DNA of 64,000 bases, taken from NCBI GenBank assembly GCA_963737425.1, contig CAVTSX010000003.1, positions 186,001 through 250,000 of the forward strand, written 5' to 3'. Source of the DNA: DASXRA01 sp963737425. GTDB lineage: Bacteria; Actinomycetota; Actinomycetes; Mycobacteriales; Jatrophihabitantaceae. Positions 16,715 to 23,480 of this stretch are shown piece by piece. Positions within the stretch are counted from its first letter, which is position 1; every line of letters starts with the position of its first letter. The notes below the pieces were generated by a model. That model saw only the letters and a program-made list of their open reading frames with translations. It made no database searches and was not told the DNA's origin. The translations under genes were made by a program, and so were the position numbers.

Positions 16715-18138
16715 CGGACGGCAGCGCGCAGCCGAGACAGCGAGCGATCTCGTCCAAGCAGTTCCAGTGATTCGAACAGCGGCGGCGACACCGTGCGGCC
16801 GGTAACTGCGACCCGAATCGGCCCGTAGGCATTGCGCGGCTTGAGGCCGAGCCCCTCGACGAGCGCGTCGCGCAGTGCCTGCTCGATCGAGGCGGTATGC
16901 CACGACGTCAACGACTCCAAAGCCGGGATGGCGACGCGGAGAACTGCCTGGCCGGCGTCGCCGAGTTGCTTGGCGGCCGCGGTCTCGTCCACCTCGATGT
17001 CGGCGTCGACCAGGAACCGCAGCATGTCGGCTCCCTCGACCAGGGTCTGGATGCGCTCCTGCACCAGCGGCGCACCGGCCGCGACAAGGGCCGGATCGGC
17101 GTCGGGCAGGTAGGCCGCGAGACGCGCCGCGAACTGCTCGCCCGACAACATGCGGATGTGCGTGGCGTTGATCACCTCGCACTTCTTCGGGTCGAACCGC
17201 GCCGAATTCGCGTTGACGTCCGCGATCTCGAACGCCGCCACCATCTCGTCCATGGTGAACACATCGCGGTCGGGCGCGATCGACCAGCCCAGCAGTGCGA
17301 GGTAGTTCAGCAGCCCCTCGGGAAGGTAGCCGGCCTCGCGGTAGTGGTTGAGCGATCCCTCGGGCGCGCGCTTGGAGAGTTTGCGGTTGCCCTCGCCCAT
17401 GACGAACGGCAAATGGCCGAACTGCGGCACGAAGTCGGTGACGCCGATGTCGATCAACGCACGGTAGAGGACGATCTGGCGCGGAGTGGAGGGCATGAGG
17501 TCCTCGCCGCGCAGCACGTGCGTGATGCGCATCAGCGCGTCGTCGACCGGATTGGTCAGCGTGTAGAGCGGATCGCCGTTACCGCGAACGACGCCGAAAT
17601 CGGGAACGCTGCCCGCGGCAAACGTGATCTCGCCGCGTACCAGGTCGTGCCACCTCACGTCGTGGTCGGGCATCCGCATCCGCAACACCGGGACGCGACC
17701 CTGTTCGCGATACGCCGCGCGCTGCTCGTCGGTCAGGTCGCGATCGAAGCCGTCGTAGCCCAGCTTGGGGTCGCGGCCCGCGGCACGGTGGCGCGCCTCG
17801 ACCTCGTCGTTCGTCGAGTAGGACTCGTAGACGTGACCGGCAGCCTTGAGTTTGTCGACGACTTCGGCGTAAATGGCTCGGCGCTCGCTCTGCCGGTAGG
17901 GCCCGTACGGCCCGCCGACCTCGGGGCCCTCGTCCCAGTCGAGGCCCAGCCAGCGCAGGTCGTCGAGCAGCTTCACGTAGGACTCGTCGGAATCCCGTGC
18001 CGCATCGGTGTCTTCGACCCGGAACACGAAGCTGCCCTTCGCGTGGCGCGCGTAGGCCCAGTTGAACAGCGCGGTGCGCACGTTGCCGACGTGCAGATCG
18101 CCGGTGGGCGATGGGCAGAACCTCACTCGGACGGTCAT
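16711..18138 (-). CDS. gltX: Glutamyl-tRNA synthetase
   Basis: A 475-residue class I aminoacyl-tRNA synthetase. The HIGH-type signature is SPTGDLHVGN (H16-N19), the KMSKS-type loop is KLSKR, and the Rossmann fold contains RVEDTD and YTLTNPVDDALMRITHVLRGEDL. The C-terminal helical anticodon-binding part ends in the conserved SLSRLRAA tail. It attaches Glu to tRNA-Glu and, in organisms with GatCAB and no GlnRS, also to tRNA-Gln. I chose the ATG at 18138, which overlaps the stop of the FAA hydrolase (ATGA). The cognate tRNAs lie about 800 bases downstream. Confidence 0.97.
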   Translation of the reverse strand: MTVRVRFCPSPTGDLHVGNVRTALFNWAYARHAKGSFVFRVEDTDAARDSDESYVKLLDDLRWLGLDWDEGPEVGGPYGPYRQSERRAIYAEVVDKLKAAGHVYESYSTNDEVEARHRAAGRDPKLGYDGFDRDLTDEQRAAYREQGRVPVLRMRMPDHDVRWHDLVRGEITFAAGSVPDFGVVRGNGDPLYTLTNPVDDALMRITHVLRGEDLMPSTPRQIVLYRALIDIGVTDFVPQFGHLPFVMGEGNRKLSKRAPEGSLNHYREAGYLPEGLLNYLALLGWSIAPDRDVFTMDEMVAAFEIADVNANSARFDPKKCEVINATHIRMLSGEQFAARLAAYLPDADPALVAAGAPLVQERIQTLVEGADMLRFLVDADIEVDETAAAKQLGDAGQAVLRVAIPALESLTSWHTASIEQALRDALVEGLGLKPRNAYGPIRVAVTGRTVSPPLFESLELLGRDRSLSRLRAAVR

Positions 18139-18914
18139 TTGGCGCGCACCTGATTGGTCAATGTGCCGATCCCTTCGATCTCGATGCTCACCGTGTCGCC
18201 GTCGGTGATCGGCCCGACGCCCGCCGGCGTTCCGGTCAGGATTACGTCGCCGGGTAGCAGCGTCATGATGTTCGACGCGAAGGCGATGAGGCTCGCGACG
18301 TCGTGCACCATCTGGCTGGTACGGCCGTCCTGCTTGATCGCTGCGTTGACACTCGCCGTGACGCGCAGGTCTGACGGATCCAGCACCGTCTCGATCCACG
18401 GGCCGAGTGGGCAGAACGAGTCGTAGCCCTTTGCGCGGGTGAACTGCACGTCTGCGCGCTGCTGGTCGCGAGCGGTGACGTCATTGGCAGCCGTGTAGCC
18501 GAGAACGTGCTCGAGCGCCTGCGCTCGCTCGACGTCCTTCGCGGGGCGGCCGATCACCACGGCAAGCTCAGCCTCGTGCTCGACCTGGGTCGAGTCGGCC
18601 GGCAGCCGGATGAGGTCACCGCTGCCGATGACCGACGTGGACGGCTTGAGGAACAGCAACGGCGTCTGCGGCACCTCGTTGCCCAATTCCCGCGCATGGT
18701 CGGCGTAGTTGCGGCCTACGGCGACGACCTTGCTCGGCAGGATCGGCGACAGCAACCGGACGTCGGGCAGCGCCCAACGATCTCCGGTGAACGTGATCGG
18801 CCCGAACGGGTGCTCGGCAATCGAGGCGACAGTGAGCGTGTCGGGCGCTCCGTCGCCTTCGACGACTCCCCAGGTCAGGTCACCGGGCGGGGCAGCGAAG
18901 CGGGCGATGCGCAC
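18135..18914 (-). CDS. Fumarylacetoacetate hydrolase-family protein
   Basis: A 259-residue protein starting VRIARFAAPPGDLTWGVVEGD. The FAH core is complete: SKVVAVGRNYADHARELGNE, PLLFLKPSTSVIGSGDLI, VEHEAELAVVIGRPA (metal-binding E-x-E), GYTAANDVTARDQQ, KGYDSFCPLGPW and LLPGDVILTGTPAGVGP. The family cleaves or decarboxylates 2-oxo acids such as acylpyruvates and oxaloacetate using magnesium. I chose the GTG at 18914 because a TAACCT -10 box ends 8 bases before it, which suggests a leaderless start. It is the first gene of the gltX operon, in the same order as Rv2993c-Rv2992c of M. tuberculosis. Confidence 0.9.
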   Translation of the reverse strand: MRIARFAAPPGDLTWGVVEGDGAPDTLTVASIAEHPFGPITFTGDRWALPDVRLLSPILPSKVVAVGRNYADHARELGNEVPQTPLLFLKPSTSVIGSGDLIRLPADSTQVEHEAELAVVIGRPAKDVERAQALEHVLGYTAANDVTARDQQRADVQFTRAKGYDSFCPLGPWIETVLDPSDLRVTASVNAAIKQDGRTSQMVHDVASLIAFASNIMTLLPGDVILTGTPAGVGPITDGDTVSIEIEGIGTLTNQVRAK

Positions 18915-18956
18915 GGGGGTCAAGGTTACCGGGACGGCAGGGCGTACTTTTCTACT

Positions 18957-19352
18957 GTGAGTTCGTCGCTGTCGTCCGTGCCCGTCGAGCGCCGCCGTCA
19001 CGCAGCCGCCATTGCCGGGCTGTTTGCCGCGTTGCTGGCCGCGATGGGGGTCCTGCCATGGGTCGGCGTCGCCCCCGGCGGGGTGCGCATCTTCTCCATA
19101 GTGGCTCTCGTCGCGGCTGTCCTGCTTGCCCTTGTTGCCTGGGGGTTACTGACCAGCGTCAGCACCGAGCGAGCCGAGGCGCGCCTGGACGCCGCGATCG
19201 CGTCCACGGTGGCCGCGGCGGGTGGGGCCATGTGCGGCTGCGGCCACGAACACGACCCGAACGAGATGCACATCACCGACGCGTGCCCGTCCGGCGACGT
19301 GTGCACCCACAGCTGCGACACCTGCGTACTGGCCGAACTCAAGGGCAACTAG
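18957..19352 (+). CDS. Small membrane protein with Cys/His-rich tail
   Basis: A 131-residue protein starting GTG, 6 bases after a TACTTT -10 box. Two hydrophobic helices lie at about 18-38 and 43-65, then a short amphipathic stretch. The last 40 residues are rich in metal ligands: MCGCGHEHDPNEM, then DACPSGDVCTHSCDTC, giving seven Cys and three His. This looks like a zinc- or metal-binding cytoplasmic tail, but I know no function. It is divergent from the FAA hydrolase-gltX operon and followed by repeat array P1-B. Confidence 0.7.
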   Translation: MSSSLSSVPVERRRHAAAIAGLFAALLAAMGVLPWVGVAPGGVRIFSIVALVAAVLLALVAWGLLTSVSTERAEARLDAAIASTVAAAGGAMCGCGHEHDPNEMHITDACPSGDVCTHSCDTCVLAELKGN

Positions 19353-19359
19353 CTCGCGG

Positions 19360-19497
19360 GTAGGCAATCAGCGCGCCCTTGGGCAGTCAGCTCACGCGAG
19401 TGGGCAGTCAGAGTGCCTCGGTGGGCAGTTAGCTCGCCGGTGGGCAGTTGTAAGTGCCCACCCGTGGCCTAACTGCCCACCCAGAGGCGGCTGTCCA
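19360..19497. repeat. Palindromic repeat array, family P1 copy B (expanded)
   Basis: Five direct copies of the motif GTGGGCAGTYAG (some degenerate) start at 19360, 19379, 19400, 19421 and 19440, a spacing of 19-21 bp. Then come inverted copies AAGTGCCCACC, AACTGCCCACC and a degenerate GGCTGTCCAC with similar spacing. The centre GTGGGCAGTT-GT-AAGTGCCCAC forms a near-perfect hairpin. The right-hand half is identical over about 31 bp to copy C at 20483-20545. It lies between convergent genes at the 3' end of the DUF559 gene. Confidence 0.85.
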
Positions 19498-19515
19498 CTC
19501 ACGGCGCGGCGAGCG

Positions 19516-20382
19516 TTACTTGCGGTCCAGTAGCTCCGGTGCTCGCTCGGCGATGAGTTGCCGGACCTCGGGTGCAATCTGCCAAGGGCGGCCGAACACC
19601 TCCGCCGGTCCGTAGGTCAGAACGAGCCAGCCGGCGCGGCGCATGTCGCCAAATCGCGTGATGTCCTTGCGCATTCGCACGATCTGCGCATGCTCAACGC
19701 CTTGATACTCGAGCGCGATCCGGGACACGGCGCAGGAGAGGTCCGGCTCAGCCAGCCATTCGCCGACGTCGTTCGTCACCGCATGGTTCACCGCGAAGGA
19801 TGGCAGCCCGGCGACGGCCAGGATGACCCGAAGATGGCTCTCAGGTCTCGAGCGCGATCGCGCGTTGAGCAGCGGCAATGCCTCGGCCACAATTCTCGAT
19901 CCGGGACGGCCGAGCCGGCGGCGCGTGACATCAACGAGCTCGGCGACGTCGGCTCCTGCACGCAGCGCGCTGTCACCGAGCGCGACAAGATCCTGCAGGG
20001 AGAGGGCCGCGGCGAGGTCGCGCCAGGTGCGAGCGAGGGTCGTGACGGGCAGGCCGTCGACGACGATGAGGTCATCCGGTGGGATCAGGCGGCGGTGCGT
20101 GCGGAGCTCGCCGCGCCGGGGACGCGTCATCGCCCGAGGCGCTCGATTCGGGGTGCGCGTCGCGAGGCAAATGCCGTTGGCGTTGTCGGGCAACCACAAT
20201 CCATGCAGCCTCGCCGCAGTCAGGTCGACCAGCACCGTGTGGGCAGGCGCAAGCGCCAGCACGGCAGCACACTGACGCCGCAGATCCGCTGCCTCGCTGG
20301 GCAGCAACCAACAGCCGCGGGCGAGGCGAACCAACTCGCTCACCTCGGCAGCGTCGCGGATCTCCTCGCGCGGCGCATTCAC
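19516..20382 (-). CDS. DUF559/Vsr-like endonuclease-domain protein with AbiEi-like N-terminus
   Basis: About 288 residues from the GTG at 20382; a GTG at 20409 is an alternative, and the longer frame runs through a repeat and is rejected. The middle, VDLTAARLHGLWLP and VDGLPVTTLARTWRDLAAALSLQDLVALGDSALR, is the pattern of the large actinobacterial group annotated as AbiEi antitoxin-like or DUF559 proteins. The C-terminus has D214, E225-x-Q227 (ALEYQGVEH) and RKDITRFGDMRRAGWLVLTYG, consistent with a PD-(D/E)xK/Vsr-like nuclease fold. Activity is not proven. The gene is bracketed by P1 arrays that share an identical 31-bp half, which is an unusual setting. Confidence 0.75.
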   Translation of the reverse strand: MNAPREEIRDAAEVSELVRLARGCWLLPSEAADLRRQCAAVLALAPAHTVLVDLTAARLHGLWLPDNANGICLATRTPNRAPRAMTRPRRGELRTHRRLIPPDDLIVVDGLPVTTLARTWRDLAAALSLQDLVALGDSALRAGADVAELVDVTRRRLGRPGSRIVAEALPLLNARSRSRPESHLRVILAVAGLPSFAVNHAVTNDVGEWLAEPDLSCAVSRIALEYQGVEHAQIVRMRKDITRFGDMRRAGWLVLTYGPAEVFGRPWQIAPEVRQLIAERAPELLDRK

Positions 20383-20482
20383 TCGTCCACACCGGACCGT
20401 TCGATCCACAGATACGTGGTGGCCCCTTGACACCGACGGTGAGCAGTTCCCGCACGAACACGCCACCCGGGCACACCACACA

Positions 20483-20545
20483 GGTGGGCAGTTCCGGCGC
20501 AGGTGGGCAGTTACAAGTGCCCACCCGTGGCCTAACTGCCCACCC
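20483..20545. repeat. Palindromic repeat, family P1 copy C
   Basis: GGTGGGCAGTT occurs twice, 19 bp apart, then AAGTGCCCACC and AACTGCCCACC, also 19 bp apart. Its right half is identical to that of copy B, about 1.05 kb away across the DUF559 gene. It lies at the 3' end of cimA and upstream of the DUF559 start. Confidence 0.85.
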
Positions 20546-20574
20546 GCCACACCGGCGACACCCGCGAAGGAACC

Positions 20575-20622
20575 AGCCGTGGCGCGCCCCCGCCGTGGCG
20601 CGCCCCAGCCGTGGCGCGCCCC
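20575..20622. repeat. Three tandem 16-bp repeats
   Basis: The unit AGCCGTGGCGCGCCCC occurs three times head to tail; the middle copy begins C instead of A. Each copy contains the 8-bp palindrome GGCGCGCC. It lies just beyond the cimA stop, between that gene and repeat P1-C. Function unknown. Confidence 0.85.
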
Positions 20623-20629
20623 AGCTGGG

Positions 20630-22210
20630 TCAGCCCGCTTCGTGCAGCAGCCCGTAGCGGACAGCGTCGTGCAGGGCCAGCCAGGATGCCTCGATCACGT
20701 TGCCGTGCACGCCCACCGTCGTCCATTCACGCTCATGGTCCGACGTCTCGACGAGCACCCGCGTGACGGCGTCCGTGCCGTGCTTGCCGGGCAGGATGCG
20801 CACCTTGTAGTCGACGAGTTCGAGCTGGGCCAGGCGCGGGTACGCGGTTTCCAGCGCAGAGCGAAGCGCGAGGTCAAGAGCGTTGACCGGGCCGTTGCCC
20901 TCGGCGGTCGAGATCACCCGTTGCCCGCCCGCGTGAACCTTGACCGTGGCCTCGCTGACGAGGGTCGCGTCCTCTCGGCGCTCGACGATCACCCGATAGG
21001 TCTCGACAGTGAACGAAGGGGCGAGCGAGGGGTCGAGTTCGTCGCGCAGCAGCAGCTCGAAGGATGCATCAGCCGCCTCGTAGGACCACCCCTCGGCCTC
21101 ACGCTGCTTGACCCGGTCGACCACCTTGCCGACGACGTCGGGGCGGGAGGCCACGTCGACACCGAGCTCGCGGGACTTCAGCTCGACCGACGCTCGGCCG
21201 GCCATCTCGGTGACCAGGATGCGCTGATTGTTTCCGACGACGGCGGGGTCCAGGTGGTTGTAGAGCTCGGGCGCGACCTTGATCGCCGACGCGTGCAGGC
21301 CCGCCTTGTGCGCGAACGCCGACGAGCCGACGTAGGGCTGGTGCGTGTTCGGGGCGAGGTTGGCGATCTCGGCGATCGCGTGCGACACGCGCATCATCTC
21401 GTGCAGGCAACCCAGTGGCAGCACGTCGCGGTCCATCTTGGTCACCAGCCCGCCGATGATGCCGAAGATGTCGGCATTTCCGGCCCGCTCGCCATAACCG
21501 TTCGCGGTGCCCTGGGCATGTGTGGCGCCGGCATCGACCGCGGCCAGCGTGTTGGCCACCGCGCAGCCCGTGTCGTCCTGGGTGTGGATACCGAGCCGGA
21601 TTCCCGTACGCCGGCGTACGTCGGTGACGATCGCATGAATGCCCATCGGCAGCATGCCGCCGTTGGTGTCGCACATGACCCCGACGTCGGCGCCCGCCTC
21701 GGCTGCTGCGTCCAGCACGCGCACGCCGTAGTCCGGATCGTGCTTGTAGCCGTCGAAGAAGTGCTCGCAGTCGAGGAAGACGCGCCGGCCTTCGCTGCGC
21801 AGGAACGCCACGGTGTCGCGCACCATTGCGAGGTTCTCGTCCAGTGTCGTGCGAAGCGCCTGCTCGACATGCCACACGTCGGACTTGGCGACCAGGGTCA
21901 CGACCGGCGCGCGTGAGTCGAGAAGCGCGCGCACCTGCGGGTCGTCCTCGACGCGCACACCGGCCTTGCGGGTCGCGCCGAACGCGACCAGCGTGGCGTG
22001 CTTGAGCACCAGCTCGCCTTCTGCCGCCCGGGCGAAGAACTCGGTGTCCTTGGGCATTGCACCCGGCCAGCCGCCTTCGATGAAGCCGACGCCGACCTGG
22101 TCCAACAGCCGCGCCACGGCGAGCTTGTCGGTAACCGAATAGGTGATGCCTTCACGCTGCGCCCCATCACGCAGCGTCGTGTCGAAGACGTGGAAGTCGT
22201 CGGTCAGCAT
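20630..22210 (-). CDS. cimA: Citramalate synthase
   Basis: A 526-residue member of the isopropylmalate synthase superfamily. The catalytic TIM barrel starts with VFDTTLRDGAQREGITYS and includes GGWPGAMPKDTEFF, LGIHTQDDTGCAVAN and NGYGERAGNADI; the His-x-His metal site is in the IHTQ and HKAGLHASAI regions. The C-terminal part (about 390-520) is a LeuA-type allosteric domain. The TTLRDGAQREG start and overall length mark the CimA branch. It condenses pyruvate with acetyl-CoA to citramalate, the threonine-independent entry to isoleucine. I chose the ATG at 22210; a leader peptide and attenuator lie upstream. Confidence 0.93.
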   Translation of the reverse strand: MLTDDFHVFDTTLRDGAQREGITYSVTDKLAVARLLDQVGVGFIEGGWPGAMPKDTEFFARAAEGELVLKHATLVAFGATRKAGVRVEDDPQVRALLDSRAPVVTLVAKSDVWHVEQALRTTLDENLAMVRDTVAFLRSEGRRVFLDCEHFFDGYKHDPDYGVRVLDAAAEAGADVGVMCDTNGGMLPMGIHAIVTDVRRRTGIRLGIHTQDDTGCAVANTLAAVDAGATHAQGTANGYGERAGNADIFGIIGGLVTKMDRDVLPLGCLHEMMRVSHAIAEIANLAPNTHQPYVGSSAFAHKAGLHASAIKVAPELYNHLDPAVVGNNQRILVTEMAGRASVELKSRELGVDVASRPDVVGKVVDRVKQREAEGWSYEAADASFELLLRDELDPSLAPSFTVETYRVIVERREDATLVSEATVKVHAGGQRVISTAEGNGPVNALDLALRSALETAYPRLAQLELVDYKVRILPGKHGTDAVTRVLVETSDHEREWTTVGVHGNVIEASWLALHDAVRYGLLHEAG

Positions 22211-22243
22211 CGCATTTCTTTCTGTGTAGTAGGCGGGCGTGGA

Positions 22244-22280
22244 ATCAAACAAAAGACCCTCCGCCGGGTGGCGAAGGGTC
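22244..22280 (-). terminator. Attenuator terminator in the cimA leader
   Basis: On the minus strand GACCCTTCGCC pairs with GGCGGAGGGTC (11 bp, one G-U) around loop ACCC and is followed by TTTTGTTTG. It sits between the leader peptide stop and the cimA ATG. Upstream, an alternative hairpin GCGCGTCGG/CCGACGCGC begins at the leader stop codon. This arrangement is that of ribosome-mediated transcription attenuation. Confidence 0.85.
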
Positions 22281-22311
22281 TGCGCGTCGGTGTGGTATTC
22301 GGGCCGACGCG

Positions 22312-22341
22312 CTAACTGATAATGATCATGCTGTGCTGCAC
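22312..22341 (-). CDS. cimA leader peptide with three consecutive Ile codons
   Basis: GTG CAG CAC AGC ATG ATC ATT ATC AGT TAG encodes MQHSMIIIS. A GAGGA sequence lies 8 bases upstream of the GTG; the same bases could instead be part of a weak -10 box for a leaderless start. The three Ile codons come just before the stop, which abuts a 9-bp hairpin, with the terminator about 30 bases further on. When isoleucine runs short, a ribosome stalled at these codons would cover the first hairpin arm and should favour read-through into cimA. The peptide itself is not expected to have another role. Confidence 0.75.
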   Translation of the reverse strand: MQHSMIIIS

Positions 22342-22430
22342 GGGGTAAATCCTCGCACGGATTGCCCGCTGCGGCCACTCCGGTTTTCCGCGACGGAGCG
22401 CCTTTATGCCGTCGGAAGCATCAAATCCGT

Positions 22431-23453
22431 TCATCCGGCCGCTGCCTTTGCCAGGCGTTCGCCGATTTCGCCGGTCGTTCCTGGACGTTGTGGATCACGA
22501 GTCGCAAGGTCGGCCGCCACGGCGGACTCAACGCGGGCAGCGGCGTCCCGCTCGCCCAGATGGTCGAGCAACATGGCCACGGACAGAACCGCCGCGGTCG
22601 GATCGGCCTTGCCCTGCCCGGCGATGTCGGGAGCCGAGCCGTGCACCGGCTCGAACATCGACGGATTCGTCCGGGACGGATCGACGTTTCCACTGGCAGC
22701 CAGCCCGATACCGCCCGACACGGCGGCCGCGAGATCGGTGATGATGTCGCCGAACAGGTTGTCGGTGACGATCACGTCGTAGCGCCCAGGGTCGGTGACC
22801 AAATAGATGGTCGCTGCGTCGACGTGGTTGTAGGCCACAGTGACATCGGGGTATTGCGCGGCAACCGTCTCGACCGTCCGGGTCCACAGATCACCTGAGT
22901 AAATAAGCACGTTGTTCTTGTGCACCAAGGTCAGGTGCTTGCGCGAACGGGACTGCGCGCGCTCGAACGCCGCACGTACCACTCGCTCGACGCCGAATGC
23001 GGTGTTGACGCTGACCTCGGTGGCCACCTCGTGCGGGGTGCCCTTACGCAGCACTCCCCCGTTGCCGGTGTACGGGCCCTCGGTGCCTTCGCGGTACACG
23101 ACGAAGTCGATGGATGGCGCACCGGCCAGCGGAGTGTCAACTCCGGGATAGAGCTTGGCCGGGCGCAGATTCACGTAGTGGTCCAACTCGAAACGCAGGC
23201 GCAGCAGCAATCCCCGCTCGAGCACGCCGGACGGTACGGACGGATCGCCCACGGCGCCGAGCAGAATCGCGTCATGACCTCGGATCTCCTCGAGCACCGA
23301 GTCCGGAAGCGTCTCGCCGGTGCGATGCCAGCGCGCAGCACCCAGGTCGTACGAGGTCGCCTCGACACCGGGCAGCACCGCGCCTAGCACGTGCTGCGCC
23401 TGCGCAGTGACCTCGATACCGATGCCATCACCCGGAATCACCGCAAGCCTCAT
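22431..23453 (-). CDS. leuB: 3-isopropylmalate dehydrogenase
   Basis: A 340-residue decarboxylating dehydrogenase. Motifs are VIPGDGIGIEV at the start, LLLRLRFELDHYVNLRPAKLY (substrate-binding Arg residues), VYREGTEGPYTG, the catalytic Lys in LVHKNNVL, VIVTDNLFGDIITDLA with the metal-binding Asp pair, and FEPVHGSAPDIAG. It oxidises 3-isopropylmalate to 2-ketoisocaproate in leucine synthesis and may also act on 3-methylmalate made by the citramalate route. It is on the same strand as ilvC and cimA but in a separate unit after the MFS gene; the gap to that gene is 27 bp. Confidence 0.95.
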   Translation of the reverse strand: MRLAVIPGDGIGIEVTAQAQHVLGAVLPGVEATSYDLGAARWHRTGETLPDSVLEEIRGHDAILLGAVGDPSVPSGVLERGLLLRLRFELDHYVNLRPAKLYPGVDTPLAGAPSIDFVVYREGTEGPYTGNGGVLRKGTPHEVATEVSVNTAFGVERVVRAAFERAQSRSRKHLTLVHKNNVLIYSGDLWTRTVETVAAQYPDVTVAYNHVDAATIYLVTDPGRYDVIVTDNLFGDIITDLAAAVSGGIGLAASGNVDPSRTNPSMFEPVHGSAPDIAGQGKADPTAAVLSVAMLLDHLGERDAAARVESAVAADLATRDPQRPGTTGEIGERLAKAAAG

Positions 23454-23480
23454 GCGTTGCAGCCTAGCCGAGGCGAAATG

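Noticed and set aside
19360..19497. CRISPR array
   Set aside because: Motif copies are 11-12 bp with only 8-10 bp between them, they switch orientation, and no cas genes are present.
19516..20550. Longer 344-codon form of the DUF559 gene
   Set aside because: Its first 50-odd codons are a translation of palindrome P1-C, not protein-like sequence.
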